Shown here piece after piece: positions 52,401 to 63,038 of a DNA stretch of 64,000 nucleotides. The stretch lies in NCBI GenBank assembly GCA_965200645.1, contig CBDAUN010000003.1, positions 1,116,001 through 1,180,000 on the forward strand, read 5' to 3'. Source of the DNA: CBDAUN01 sp965200645. Lineage in GTDB: Bacteria > Pseudomonadota > Gammaproteobacteria > Arenicellales > JAJDZL01. Within the stretch, counting starts at the first letter, position 1. Each line of letters starts with the position of its first letter. The notes beneath the pieces were generated by a model that was not told where the DNA came from, did no database searches, and saw nothing but the letters and a program-made list of their open reading frames with translations. The position numbers and the translations under genes were made by a program.

Positions 52401-54842
52401 TCAGAAGAGTTCGTTTTCGGACTCGTCTGTAGAATCTGAATCTAAAAAAGGTGTTGAAGTTACGCCGCCGTAGCCGCCCGATTGAGTTGTCGGTTCTGTT
52501 CCGAATACGAAAACTTCCGTATATCCATCCGGATCTTCGTGCTCTACCAACTCTCCAGTTTCGGTATGGACTCTGGCGTTAACGATGTTATCAGGAATAA
52601 TCAGCTTGCTTTCATTGACTCCATCTAAAGCTTCCTTCATGAAATCAACCCAGATGGGTAATGCTGCCTTTGAGCCTGCCTCATGCCGTCCCATATCTTT
52701 TGGACTGTCAAAGCCGACCCAGGCAGTAGCGACGAGATGACCATTAAATCCTGAAAACCACGCATCCTCGAAGTTGTTTGTTGTGCCTGTTTTACCAGCC
52801 AGGTCGGTACGATTCAATGCCTTAGCACGTCTCGCTGTGCCCGTCTGCACTACTTCTCGCAACATGCTGTTCATAATGTAAGCGTTGGCGCTGGAAATCA
52901 CGCGAGGTGCTATGTGGACTTGACCATTAGGACTGACCTCATCATCTTCGTAGAATTCCGCTTTATCTTCAAGCAGGCAGGTTTCGCATACCACGTACTG
53001 TCGCCCGCGCTCGATCACTCTGCCATCTCGATCTTTAATAAAGTCGATTATGTATGGCGCCACAGCATAGCCATTATTTGCGAACACCGCATAGGCGGAC
53101 ACGACATTCAATGGTGTCACTTCTGCAGAACCCAGTGCCAAAGACAATCCTATCGGCATTGAATTCGGATCGAACCCGAAGCGAGAGAGATAATCTGTCG
53201 TGAATTCGGTTCCCATGCTGCGAACAAGTCGCACCGAGACTAAATTCAACGATAGGCTCAAAGCTTTACGCAGACGGGTGGGACCGAAAAATTTACCGCT
53301 GTAATTTTCCGGTCTCCATAGAATTTTTTGTGCCTCGTCTTCCACAACTACGGGAGCACTACTCACCATGCTGGCTGCCGAGTATCCACTCTCCAGTGCT
53401 GCCGAGTAAACAAACGGCTTAATGTTTGACCCAACCTGACGAAAAGCTTGAGTAGCACGGTTGAATTTTCCAAGATAGTAGTCAAATCCTCCCTGCACTG
53501 CCCTAATTGCACCATCGATAGGACTGATGGCTACCAGCGCACCTTCAATTTCCGGTAATTGCGATAGCGCCCAACTGTCGTCGTTGGGTTTGACATAAAC
53601 AATATCCCCTGGGGTTAGAACGTCTGAGGGCTGTTCCGGTTGTTCACCTATACTTCTGGAGGTGATGTATTGTCTTGCCCACTTCATCGACTCCCATGGG
53701 ATTGAAATTTTGCCCAAATCAATTCCATGTGCCGTCGCATTTTCTTCACTGACTTCAAGAACCAGTACGGGTACCAGTTCTTTGCTCTTTGGAACATGTC
53801 TGATGGCGTTATTCCAGTCTTCTTCCGTGGCAAGAGTGTTTAAATCATACTGCCGTACGGCACCACGGTAACCGTGTCGCAAGTCATAGTCCATCAAGCC
53901 TTTTCGCAGACTATCTCTTGCCGCTATCTGTTGTTTTGAATGAATCGTAGAGTAAACTTGATAGCCATCTTCATACGCGTTTTGACCGAATTTTTCAAGC
54001 ATTTCCTGGCGAACTAACTCGGCTACAAATGGTGCATCTAGTTCGACTACTGCAATATGGTTCTCCGCGGTTATTTCAGAATTGATAGCTTCTTCATGCT
54101 CTGCTGTTGTGATTAGTCCGAGACCTGCCATGCGATCGAGAACATAGTCACGACGGTCACGTGCTGCAGCAGGATTTGTTAATGGGTTAACTCGCGAGGG
54201 CGACTTGGGTAAAGCAGCCAGCATCGCACACTGAGCAATGGTTAACTCAGATAGCGGTTTGCCATAGTAGGTTCGCGCCGCAGCTCCGAAACCGTATGAT
54301 CGATGTCCAAGAAAAATTTTATTGATGTACAGTTCCAAGATTTCGTCCTTGGTCAACAATTGTTCAAGCTGAAATGCCAGTAGCGCCTCTTTTGCCTTTC
54401 TGATATAGGTGCGATCGCGAGTAAGAAAATAGTTTCTTGCAACCTGCATGGTAATCGTGCTAGCACCTTGTTCGATTGATCGTGCCTTGATATTGACCAA
54501 CATTGCCCGAGCAATACCAATTAAATCAACCCCCGTATGAGCATAAAAACGATCATCTTCGGCCGCAAGCACTGCATTGATCAAGGCAGGAGGTGCATTT
54601 TCAATTCTTACTGGAACCCGTCGCTCATCTCCATACTCAGCGAGCAATAAGCCATCGGAGGAATAAATTCTTAGAGGAACTTTCAGTTTTAAATCAGCTA
54701 TCGACTCAATTTTGGGAAGTTCCGGGATAAGGGAAATGGCCCATACCGTCAATCCTGCCACACCAATCACGCTGATGGTAACCAGCAGGAGAAAAAAGCG
54801 GGCAATCAGGCGAAGTGCCACGCGAGACTTAGAGGGTTTCAT
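52401..54842 (-). CDS. mrcA: Penicillin-binding protein 1A
   Basis: An 813-residue bifunctional peptidoglycan synthase anchored in the inner membrane by an N-terminal helix (about residues 12-36). The glycosyltransferase domain has AAEDDRFYAHTGVDLIGIAR, GASTITMQVARNYFL and the FLGHRSYGFGAAARTYYGK segment. The transpeptidase domain has the SxxK motif SNIKPFVYSA, SLN, and KTGTTNNFEDAWF. An acidic, low-complexity tail ends in ESENELF. It diverges from aroK across 123 bp. In many gammaproteobacteria pilMNOPQ sits between these genes; it is absent here. Confidence 0.97.
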   Translation of the reverse strand: MKPSKSRVALRLIARFFLLLVTISVIGVAGLTVWAISLIPELPKIESIADLKLKVPLRIYSSDGLLLAEYGDERRVPVRIENAPPALINAVLAAEDDRFYAHTGVDLIGIARAMLVNIKARSIEQGASTITMQVARNYFLTRDRTYIRKAKEALLAFQLEQLLTKDEILELYINKIFLGHRSYGFGAAARTYYGKPLSELTIAQCAMLAALPKSPSRVNPLTNPAAARDRRDYVLDRMAGLGLITTAEHEEAINSEITAENHIAVVELDAPFVAELVRQEMLEKFGQNAYEDGYQVYSTIHSKQQIAARDSLRKGLMDYDLRHGYRGAVRQYDLNTLATEEDWNNAIRHVPKSKELVPVLVLEVSEENATAHGIDLGKISIPWESMKWARQYITSRSIGEQPEQPSDVLTPGDIVYVKPNDDSWALSQLPEIEGALVAISPIDGAIRAVQGGFDYYLGKFNRATQAFRQVGSNIKPFVYSAALESGYSAASMVSSAPVVVEDEAQKILWRPENYSGKFFGPTRLRKALSLSLNLVSVRLVRSMGTEFTTDYLSRFGFDPNSMPIGLSLALGSAEVTPLNVVSAYAVFANNGYAVAPYIIDFIKDRDGRVIERGRQYVVCETCLLEDKAEFYEDDEVSPNGQVHIAPRVISSANAYIMNSMLREVVQTGTARRAKALNRTDLAGKTGTTNNFEDAWFSGFNGHLVATAWVGFDSPKDMGRHEAGSKAALPIWVDFMKEALDGVNESKLIIPDNIVNARVHTETGELVEHEDPDGYTEVFVFGTEPTTQSGGYGGVTSTPFLDSDSTDESENELF

Positions 54843-54965
54843 TACTTTCTAAACTCATGCCAACGCAATATTATATTACTCCTTGCGTACAATCTATTAA
54901 GCAGATTCCTTGCTAGAATGAGGACTTAGCAAATTTATTAAAAGTTAAGTAATATCTGAATCAAT

Positions 54966-55505
54966 ATGCTTTCACCCAAAATTCGGTATCGAAGTTCAGA
55001 TCCATCAATTTACCTGGTTGGGCCAATGGGTTCTGGAAAGTCAACTGTCGGACGATCGTTGGCACGGCGGCTTCGTGCTGATTTTATCGACCTCGATAGG
55101 GAAATCGAAGAACGAGCAGGGAAATCAATTTCTCAACTGTTTGAATGTGATGGCCAAAAGTATTTTCGAGACTATGAAGCATCAGTCCTTAAGGAACTTG
55201 CTTCCAAGTCAGGTCTGGTTGTTGCAACTGGAGGCGGCACCATATTGAGGCAAGCAAATAGACAGTGCATGCGCAACGGCGTCGTCGTTTACCTGCACGC
55301 TACTGTTGAACAACAATACGAGCGCATAAAAAACAGCACTCACCGACCGTTACTCAACAGTACAGATCCTAAGGAAACTCTCTCAGTTTTATTTAAAGAG
55401 CGTGACCCGCTCTATCGTGCTGAATCGGACATTGTGATGTACACGGATAATCAGTCTACTCATGATGTCATTAATCGAATTGACCAAAAAATTATGAGTC
55501 TATGA
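54966..55505 (+). CDS. aroK: Shikimate kinase
   Basis: A 179-residue ATP-dependent kinase of the shikimate pathway (aromatic amino acids). The P-loop GPMGSGKST is at residues 19-27, DLDREIEERAGKSI gives the shikimate-binding Asp-Arg, and FRDYEASVLKEL and ATGGGTILR follow. The NRPLL-type lid is HRPLLNS. It overlaps aroB by four bases (ATGA), so the two are co-translated. The ATG at 54966 follows an AT-rich leader without a strong Shine-Dalgarno sequence. Confidence 0.97.
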   Translation: MLSPKIRYRSSDPSIYLVGPMGSGKSTVGRSLARRLRADFIDLDREIEERAGKSISQLFECDGQKYFRDYEASVLKELASKSGLVVATGGGTILRQANRQCMRNGVVVYLHATVEQQYERIKNSTHRPLLNSTDPKETLSVLFKERDPLYRAESDIVMYTDNQSTHDVINRIDQKIMSL

Positions 55506-56590
55506 ACACAATTACTGTCGAATTAGGTGAGCGAAGCTACCCCATTCACATCGGTGAAAATTTGTTGGGGCATTCCCAACTGTACTCGCCACACATAAAT
55601 GGTCCGAATGTTGTTGTAGTCACAAATGACATCATCGCCCCGCTTTACCTTTCCAAAGTTGAGGCAGCCCTACAGGACATTGCAAAAGTTCACACCTGTA
55701 TCATTCCAGATGGCGAAGTTCACAAAACTCTAGATACTGTGAACGAAATTTTCGACAAGATGTTCACCGTTCCCTGTGGCCGAGATACTACCCTCATTGC
55801 ACTGGGTGGTGGCATTGTGGGTGACGTTGCCGGATTTGCTGCTGCCTGCTACCAGCGCGGTATTTCATTTATACAAATTCCGACAACTTTGCTCGCACAG
55901 GTTGACTCATCGGTGGGGGGTAAAACTGGTGTCAATCATTCTCGCGGAAAAAACATGATTGGTGCTTTCTATCAGCCACAGTGCGTCATCGCTGACATCG
56001 ATACCCTGCGAACTTTGCCGATCAGAGAAATTCGAGCTGGTGTCGCTGAGATCATTAAGTATGGGGCAATTCGAAATACTGCACTGTTCAATTGGCTTGA
56101 GAAAAACATTGAAGACTTAGTGGCACTCGATACTGAAACTATCTGTCATGCAGTTGAACAATCATGTAAGGATAAAGCCGCAATTGTAGCCGAGGATGAA
56201 CGAGAATCCGGAGTTAGAGCGATTCTCAATTTTGGACATACCTTTGGCCATGCTATTGAAACAGCTGTGGACTATAAGGATTGGTTGCATGGCGAAGCTG
56301 TCGCGGTTGGGATGAGTATGGCTGCAGATTTTTCCCGTAGATTGGAGCTCTTATCGCTCGATGAAGTCGTTCGTATCGACAAGCTAATCCGTAAAGCCGG
56401 ACTGCCTGCCTATCCGCCCCCCAACATCACACCGGAGATGTTTTTGGAACTAATGAAAGTGGACAAAAAAGTGCTCAAAGGCCAATTGAGACTTATTGCA
56501 TTGAACGGTATAGGTAACGCAATCATTGTCAGCGAAAATCATATGGATGCATTGAACGGAACGCTGAAGGCGACCCTAATGGCTGCGTGA
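55502..56590 (+). CDS. aroB: 3-dehydroquinate synthase
   Basis: A 362-residue NAD- and zinc-dependent cyclase making 3-dehydroquinate from DAHP. Family blocks are IIPDGEVHKTLDTVNEIFDKM, ALGGGIVGDVAGFAAACYQRGI, QIPTTLLAQVDSSVGGKTGVNH, and the metal-binding RAILNFGHTFGHAIE and HGEAVAVGM His residues. The final ~30 residues include the expected DKKVLKGQLRLIAL. It is translationally coupled to aroK. The SPOR-domain gene (damX type) and pilus genes that often surround this pair are absent. Confidence 0.97.
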   Translation: MNTITVELGERSYPIHIGENLLGHSQLYSPHINGPNVVVVTNDIIAPLYLSKVEAALQDIAKVHTCIIPDGEVHKTLDTVNEIFDKMFTVPCGRDTTLIALGGGIVGDVAGFAAACYQRGISFIQIPTTLLAQVDSSVGGKTGVNHSRGKNMIGAFYQPQCVIADIDTLRTLPIREIRAGVAEIIKYGAIRNTALFNWLEKNIEDLVALDTETICHAVEQSCKDKAAIVAEDERESGVRAILNFGHTFGHAIETAVDYKDWLHGEAVAVGMSMAADFSRRLELLSLDEVVRIDKLIRKAGLPAYPPPNITPEMFLELMKVDKKVLKGQLRLIALNGIGNAIIVSENHMDALNGTLKATLMAA

Positions 56591-57125
56591 CAAGGAGGGT
56601 TGGGCCATTTTCTTATATCCAATAATCTTCAAATACTACAAAAATTAGAACAGCTAGGGTTTTTACCCATTGTTTCACAATACTAGTTTGAAGTACATTT
56701 CGGTCCGACGGTTATTACCCGCGGTAAACCTACTCAACTACGAATAATTCTTTCGGGCATTGACTAAGACACACTCTATATCTTCTTGTAAGCATTTCAA
56801 CAAAAAGGGTAATGTAAAAGTCCGAACAAATTGAGTTTTTTTCGCAGCCCTTGATCCAAACAATACACCTCAGTCAACGAGGTTGTGGTAGCAATTTAGT
56901 TGAATTCTTGCTGAATTTGCTGAGTTGTCGAACAACAATGCGTGTATGCTTGAATTTTATTGCCAACGATATTTGAGAAATTTGCCAAAGTGTGGATATA
57001 CTGATTATTTGGCATTTTCATATCAAAATGCTACGACTGGCTTGATCGCAGTTAATTCCCACAGCCAAGTGATCAGGTAAGTTTCACTGTCAACTAATGT
57101 TCCAACAACTATAAATTCAACGTAA
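56591..57125. other. Intergenic region between aroB and gltB
   Basis: 535 bp between co-directional genes. It is AT-rich, without a protein-like ORF. A candidate gltB promoter lies at 56973-57002. The gap is where a damX/SPOR gene lies in some relatives; no trace of it was seen. Confidence 0.5.
56973..57002 (+). promoter_or_regulatory. Candidate sigma-70 promoter of gltBD
   Basis: TTGAGA (56973-56978) and TATACT (56997-57002) are separated by 18 bases. The -35 matches four of six and the -10 five of six. It lies about 125 bp upstream of the gltB ATG. Confidence 0.4.
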
Positions 57126-60100
57126 ATGACGAAACCGAAAACAGATACTGGATTGTATCGACCGCAATTTGAAAAAGACGGATGCGGTTTCGGCCTTATT
57201 GCACATATGGATGGCCAACCAACTCACTGGATGGTCAAAACAGCCGTGCAAGCGCTCGCGAATCTTACTCACCGCGGTGCCATTGCCGCTGATGGAAAAA
57301 CTGGCGACGGCTGCGGCATAATGCTGAAAAAGCCTGATTCATTTTTTCGAGCCATTGCCAAAGACTACGGTTTCGAGCTACCCCGTAGATATGCAGTAGG
57401 CATGATTTTTCTGAATCAAAATTCAGATAAAGCCCAACGTAGTCGCACACTATTCGAAAGAGCACTGCATCAACAAGGTATGGAGGCCTTGTTTTGGCGC
57501 ACCGTGCCAACAAATCCAAATGCTCTCGGCAAATCCGCGCTGGCTTCACAACCACAAATCGAGCAAATTTTTGTGGTTCCCGAAGGCAACATGGTATCCA
57601 ACGAATTTGAACGAAGACTTTACACTGCGCGTAGGGTTGCCGAAAAGAAAATTCAACCTCGTGATAAGCAATTTTACGTTTGCAGTCTTTCTTCTAGAGT
57701 CCTGGTTTACAAGGGTTTGTTTATGCCCAAAAACCTACCCGTCTTTTACTCGGAACTTCAAGACTCTAGCCTGAAGTCTTCTCTAGCGGTATTTCATCAA
57801 CGATTTTCGACCAATACCGCTCCGACATGGACACTTGCCCAACCGTTTAGATTGCTTGCACACAATGGTGAAATTAACACAATCCAAGGTAACAGGAACT
57901 GGGCAATCGCCCGCAGTAGCCGATTCACGGATTCTCTCCATGATGATGTAGGAAAACTGTTGCCGTTGGTAGACTTTACATCTTCAGATTCGGCAAGTCT
58001 GGACAACATGCTAGAATTTTTCGTGCATGGCGGCATGAGTATTTTTCGTGCGATGCGTATGCTAGTCCCTCCAGCATGGCAGAACGTTGATACAATCGAC
58101 CCGGATCTGCGTGCCTTTCACTCTTTTAATTCCACACACACGGAACCTTGGGATGGCCCGGCTGGCATCGTGCTCACCGACGGTCGATATGCTGCGTGCG
58201 TGATGGACCGCAATGGCCTAAGACCTGCACGATATGTGATCACTTCTGATCGCTATATCACCCTGTCAACAGAAGTGGGTGTATATGACTACGAAGATGT
58301 AGATCTTGTAGCAAAGGGCCGACTGAAACCAGGACAGATGATTGCAGCCGATACTGTAACGGGTGAACTTTTGTTACCTGAAGAGATCGATCGGCAGTTG
58401 ATGAAACAACAACCCTATAAACGCTGGCTACGTGACAGGGAAGTAAGACTGTATACCGAACTTTTAAACGATATCAATGTTAGTACTAAACTGAACCCGT
58501 TTGAACTGAAAGTCTACAAAAAACTGTTTCAGATTACCCATGAGGAGCAAGAACAAGTTATAAGGGTTCTTTCGGAAGCTGGACAGGAAGCAGTCGCTTC
58601 AATGGGTGATGACACTCCTTTGCCAGTCATGTCGACGAAAATTCGCTCGCCTTACGACTACTTTCGTCAACAGTTCGCTCAAGTGACCAACCCACCAATC
58701 GATCCTCTTCGCGAATCGATCGTAATGTCCCTTGAGACTACTCTTGGCAAAACAGCGGCACCTTTTGAAGAATCTGATGATCATGCAGAGTGCTTGGTAA
58801 TCGGACCACCAGTGCTATCCGGAAAGCGATTCAAGGCGTTGCAGGATCCGGACAATTCTCGATTCAAGAGTCGCACCTTTGAGCTTCAGTATCAACCTGA
58901 CGAGGGATTAAAGAATGCAATTATTCGAATTTGCGACGCAGTTGTTGAGGCAGTAAAGAATAACAATATTACCATCGTCGTGCTGTCAGATCGGAACATT
59001 ACAGCCGACACACTTCCGATACATGCCCTGTTCGCCACAGGTGCAGTACACAATCGATTGATCAGGGAAGGTCTTCGATGCGATGCTAATCTAATCATCG
59101 AAACAGCTACTGCACGCGACTCGCATCATTTCGCCGTACTTATCGGACAAGGTGCAACTGCGGTATACCCGTATCTTGCCTATGCTGTGTTATTGAATAT
59201 GGCTGACGGCGGTACTTTTGGCAACGAATCCATCCCTTTACTTCGAAGTTACCGTCATGGGATCGAGAAAGGTCTGCTAAAGATAATGTCAAAAATGGGC
59301 ATTGCCACGATTCCGAGTTACCGTGGAGCACAGTTGTTTGAGGCTGTTGGGTTACATAATGATGTGGTAGACCTTTGCTTTTCCGGTACAGTGTCGCGAA
59401 TTCAAGGGACAAACTTTGAAGATATTGAAGCGGACCTCAAGGAGCTGGCAAAGGCAGCTTGGGACCCGCGACAATCTATTCAGCACGGTGGTCTGCTTAA
59501 GTTTTCTTCTGAAGGTGAATATCACGCCTATCATCCTGAGATTGTGCACTCTTTGCATGCTGCAGTTACGACAGGAGATTCAGAAAAATATCGCGAATTC
59601 GCATCCGCTATCAATAACCGACAACCTATAGTTTTGCGAGACTTGCTCGAACTGAAATCAAAGAGAAAGCAAATTCCTCTTTCTGAAGTTGAACCTGTTG
59701 AAGCGATATTTTCTAGATTCGACAGCGCCGCCATGTCGCTTGGCGCCCTGTCGCCTGAAGCGCACGAAACTCTCGCTGAGGCAATGAATCAAATTGGTGG
59801 TCGATCCAACTCTGGTGAAGGTGGAGAAGATCCGGCCCGCTATGGTACGAGTCGAGAGTCAAAGATCAAGCAAGTGGCATCAGGCCGATTTGGAGTTACT
59901 CCGCATTACCTGGTCAATGCTGAAGTGCTACAGATCAAAATAGCACAAGGTGCTAAACCTGGCGAAGGAGGCCAACTTCCCGGGGATAAAGTCAGCGAAA
60001 TGATCGCCTCACTCAGATATTCACGTCCAGGGGTTGCGCTAATTTCTCCGCCGCCACATCACGATATTTATTCAATTGAAGACCTTGCGCAACTCATCTT

Positions 60101-61592
60101 TGACTTAAAGCAAGTTAACCCGGAAGCGCTGGTATCTGTGAAACTGGTTTCAGAAGCAGGCGTTGGCACAATTGCAGCAGGCGTTGCCAAGGCATACGCT
60201 GATTTAATTACCATTGCAGGTTATGATGGAGGAACCGGAGCAAGTCCTGTGACCTCGGTAAAATACGCGGGCAGTCCCTGGGAACTTGGACTCGCTGAAA
60301 CCCAGCAGACCCTGCGAATGAGCGACCTGCGTCACCGGGTCCGACTGCAGGTTGACGGTGGACTAAAAACTGGATTGGATGTTGTCAAAGCCGCACTGCT
60401 AGGCGCTGATTCCTTTGGTTTCGGAACTGCACCTATGCTTGCCATGGGTTGTAAGTATCTGCGTGTTTGTCATTTAAACAACTGTGCAACGGGTGTGGCC
60501 ACGCAGAATTCAATTTTAAGAGACCGCTACTTTATAGGTAACGTGGAGCGAGTTGTTCGTTACTTTCATTTCGTAGCCGAAGAAGTGAGAGAATTGCTCG
60601 CTTCCATTGGGTATCGCAGTCTCGATCAAATTATCGGACACCCGAAGCTACTCAAGGTAATAGAGGGGACTACAAATCGTCAACGTCAACTGGATTTGAG
60701 TCCATTGCTGTCAGTCGCCGGTGTTCAAACCAATGTCCCCCGAAAGTGTACCGTTGAAAGAAACGAACCTTGGGACCAAGGTGAGTTGGCTGAACTGATG
60801 GTGAAAGATGCGTTCGGCAAATCTAAGGTGGATGAGAAACAGGAATACCACTACAAAATTTCAAACGTAAATCGATCCATTGGTGCGAGGCTTTCAGGCG
60901 AAATTGCAAAGAAATACGGCAGTCAAGGAGTTTCCCATGCGCCAATCACAATGCGATTTACCGGTACCGCCGGACAGAGTTTTGGTGCCTGGAATGCACC
61001 TGGACTCAATCTTTACCTAGAAGGTGATGCAAATGATTATGTCGGCAAAGGTATGGCTGGCGGCAAGATCGTATTACTGCCTTCTAAGCAAAGCAAACTC
61101 GACACCAGGGAAACTCCAATTGCAGGCAACACCTGTTTGTATGGCGCTACTGGCGGGAAGTTTTTCGCCGCAGGAATTGGCGGAGAGCGTTTCGCCGTGC
61201 GTAACTCAGGTGCCATTGCTGTGTTGGAAGGTTGCGGTGACCACGGCTGTGAGTACATGACTGGAGGGGCTGTACTTTCGCTTGGAAAGACGGGAGTCAA
61301 CTTTGGTGCCGGAATGACTGGTGGAATAGCGTTCGTGTTAGATTTGGAGCGCAACTTTGTTGATTTCTACAATCACGAATTAATCGATATACATCGTTTA
61401 ACCCATGAAGACATGGAACCTCATTTATATTACTTGCGTCAATTGATTTCTGAATATGTTTTGGAAACTGGCAGCGATTGGGGAGCGCAAATAAATGCAG
61501 ATTTTTATGAACTGGCGGGCCGGTTCTGGTTGGTTAAGCCCAAAGCTTCGGACATCAAGACATTGATGGAAACACTACGTGAAGCAGCGTAG
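57126..61592 (+). CDS. gltB: Glutamate synthase (NADPH), large subunit
   Basis: A 1488-residue large subunit of glutamate synthase, converting glutamine and 2-oxoglutarate to two glutamates. The N-terminal glutaminase domain exposes Cys20 (KDGCGFGLIAH) after removal of a short propeptide. FSTNTAPTWTLAQPFRLLAHNGEINT is the typical class II segment. The central and FMN domains include NSGEGGEDPARYG and GGTGASPVTSVKYAG. The [3Fe-4S] cysteines are in GCKYLRVCHLNNCATGVA. The C-terminal alpha-subunit beta-helix repeats end in GGxAFVLD. It is followed by gltD after 21 bp. With GltD it is the main ammonia assimilation route together with glutamine synthetase. Confidence 0.98.
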   Translation: MTKPKTDTGLYRPQFEKDGCGFGLIAHMDGQPTHWMVKTAVQALANLTHRGAIAADGKTGDGCGIMLKKPDSFFRAIAKDYGFELPRRYAVGMIFLNQNSDKAQRSRTLFERALHQQGMEALFWRTVPTNPNALGKSALASQPQIEQIFVVPEGNMVSNEFERRLYTARRVAEKKIQPRDKQFYVCSLSSRVLVYKGLFMPKNLPVFYSELQDSSLKSSLAVFHQRFSTNTAPTWTLAQPFRLLAHNGEINTIQGNRNWAIARSSRFTDSLHDDVGKLLPLVDFTSSDSASLDNMLEFFVHGGMSIFRAMRMLVPPAWQNVDTIDPDLRAFHSFNSTHTEPWDGPAGIVLTDGRYAACVMDRNGLRPARYVITSDRYITLSTEVGVYDYEDVDLVAKGRLKPGQMIAADTVTGELLLPEEIDRQLMKQQPYKRWLRDREVRLYTELLNDINVSTKLNPFELKVYKKLFQITHEEQEQVIRVLSEAGQEAVASMGDDTPLPVMSTKIRSPYDYFRQQFAQVTNPPIDPLRESIVMSLETTLGKTAAPFEESDDHAECLVIGPPVLSGKRFKALQDPDNSRFKSRTFELQYQPDEGLKNAIIRICDAVVEAVKNNNITIVVLSDRNITADTLPIHALFATGAVHNRLIREGLRCDANLIIETATARDSHHFAVLIGQGATAVYPYLAYAVLLNMADGGTFGNESIPLLRSYRHGIEKGLLKIMSKMGIATIPSYRGAQLFEAVGLHNDVVDLCFSGTVSRIQGTNFEDIEADLKELAKAAWDPRQSIQHGGLLKFSSEGEYHAYHPEIVHSLHAAVTTGDSEKYREFASAINNRQPIVLRDLLELKSKRKQIPLSEVEPVEAIFSRFDSAAMSLGALSPEAHETLAEAMNQIGGRSNSGEGGEDPARYGTSRESKIKQVASGRFGVTPHYLVNAEVLQIKIAQGAKPGEGGQLPGDKVSEMIASLRYSRPGVALISPPPHHDIYSIEDLAQLIFDLKQVNPEALVSVKLVSEAGVGTIAAGVAKAYADLITIAGYDGGTGASPVTSVKYAGSPWELGLAETQQTLRMSDLRHRVRLQVDGGLKTGLDVVKAALLGADSFGFGTAPMLAMGCKYLRVCHLNNCATGVATQNSILRDRYFIGNVERVVRYFHFVAEEVRELLASIGYRSLDQIIGHPKLLKVIEGTTNRQRQLDLSPLLSVAGVQTNVPRKCTVERNEPWDQGELAELMVKDAFGKSKVDEKQEYHYKISNVNRSIGARLSGEIAKKYGSQGVSHAPITMRFTGTAGQSFGAWNAPGLNLYLEGDANDYVGKGMAGGKIVLLPSKQSKLDTRETPIAGNTCLYGATGGKFFAAGIGGERFAVRNSGAIAVLEGCGDHGCEYMTGGAVLSLGKTGVNFGAGMTGGIAFVLDLERNFVDFYNHELIDIHRLTHEDMEPHLYYLRQLISEYVLETGSDWGAQINADFYELAGRFWLVKPKASDIKTLMETLREAA

Positions 61593-61613
61593 ACCTATCT
61601 CAATTCCAACAAA

Positions 61614-63023
61614 ATGAAAAGTAATTTCCAGTTTGTTGATTTGCCTCGACAGGAGCCAAATAAATTTCCTGCTCAGCAACGCATTAATCACTGGGATGAA
61701 ATTATTCGTCATTACGACCCACAAACTGCTGCCGCTCAGGCAGGACGTTGTATCTCTTGCGGCAACCCCTACTGTGAGTGGAAGTGCCCGGTTCACAACC
61801 ATGTGCCGGACTGGCTCGACCTGATGCGCGAAGGTCGCCTCTTTGAAGCGGCCGAGCTGTCACATCAAACCAATTCACTGCCTGAAATCTGTGGGCGAAT
61901 TTGCCCGCAGGATCGATTGTGCGAAGGCGCCTGTACGATGAACAACGACTTCGGTGCAATCACTATAGGCTCGCTGGAAAAGTACATCACCGATGAAGCA
62001 TTCAACCGTGGTTGGCAACCGGATTTGTCCAACGTAACCGAAACCGGTCGGCAAGTCGCAATTGTTGGGGCAGGCCCTGCGGGATTAGCTTGTGCGGATG
62101 TGTTACAGCGAAATGGCATAAATTCCACAATATTTGATCGCTACCCTGAAGTAGGTGGACTGCTAACCTATGGAATTCCGCCCTTTAAACTGGAAAAACA
62201 AATTGTCCACAAACGTCGAACAGTCTTAGAGAACATGGGAGCGAAATTCGTACTCAACACTGAAGTTGGATTAGACATAAAACTGGAAGAGTTGCTAAGA
62301 GAATATGATGCAGTGTTTCTCGGCATGGGTGCATACACCTACATGAAGGGAGGATTTCCAGGTGAGAGTATCGAGAATACACATGAAGCGCTACCCTATT
62401 TAATCGGGAATGTGAATCATGTGGAATACGCCACTTATGATGATAAGTTCCCGTATGTCAATTTACAAGGGCGTGATGTCGTCGTGCTTGGTGGTGGAGA
62501 TACTGCAATGGATTGCGTACGAACTGCGGTTCGTCAGAAAGCGACCAGTGTGACATGTATTTATCGGCGAGATGAATCCAACATGCCCGGGTCGATGCGA
62601 GAAGTCTGGCATGCCAAGGAAGAAGGTGTGAAGTTTCTGTGGAATCGTCAACCTGTCGAAATTTTGGGAAATGGAAGCGTAGATGCTGTTCGTGTGGTTG
62701 AAACTCAGTTGGGAGAACCGGATGAACGTGGTCGTCAACAACCAGTCCCCGTTCCGGGAAGCGACAGAACAATCCTGTGCGACAGCGTCATCATTGCATT
62801 TGGCTTTCGCCCCAGTCCGACAGATTGGTTTTCAGACCATGCAATTGAAATCGATAATTTCATGCGTGTTGTGGCCAGACACGATAGTGAATTTCCATTT
62901 CAGACCACAAATCCCAAAGTATTTTCTGGTGGAGACATGGTAAGAGGGTCAGATCTTGTCGTCACTGCAGTATTTGAGGGACGTGAGGCAGCTAAAGGAA
63001 TCATTCAATACCTCGGAGTGTAA
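61614..63023 (+). CDS. gltD: Glutamate synthase (NADPH), small subunit
   Basis: A 469-residue FAD- and NADPH-binding subunit that feeds electrons to GltB. The N-terminal Fe-S cluster region has CISCGNPYCEWKCPVHNHVPDWL and ICGRICPQDRLCEGACT. FAD-binding GAGPAGLACADVLQRNG and NADPH-binding VVLGGGDTAMDCVRTAVR follow. The end has ATNPKVFSGGDMVRGSDLV-like sequence (here FQTTNPKVFSGGD), which closes the flavin site. It lies 21 bp after gltB, and pyrF follows after 15 bp, so the three may share a transcript. Confidence 0.98.
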   Translation: MKSNFQFVDLPRQEPNKFPAQQRINHWDEIIRHYDPQTAAAQAGRCISCGNPYCEWKCPVHNHVPDWLDLMREGRLFEAAELSHQTNSLPEICGRICPQDRLCEGACTMNNDFGAITIGSLEKYITDEAFNRGWQPDLSNVTETGRQVAIVGAGPAGLACADVLQRNGINSTIFDRYPEVGGLLTYGIPPFKLEKQIVHKRRTVLENMGAKFVLNTEVGLDIKLEELLREYDAVFLGMGAYTYMKGGFPGESIENTHEALPYLIGNVNHVEYATYDDKFPYVNLQGRDVVVLGGGDTAMDCVRTAVRQKATSVTCIYRRDESNMPGSMREVWHAKEEGVKFLWNRQPVEILGNGSVDAVRVVETQLGEPDERGRQQPVPVPGSDRTILCDSVIIAFGFRPSPTDWFSDHAIEIDNFMRVVARHDSEFPFQTTNPKVFSGGDMVRGSDLVVTAVFEGREAAKGIIQYLGV

Positions 63024-63038
63024 TCGGAGCAATTTATT

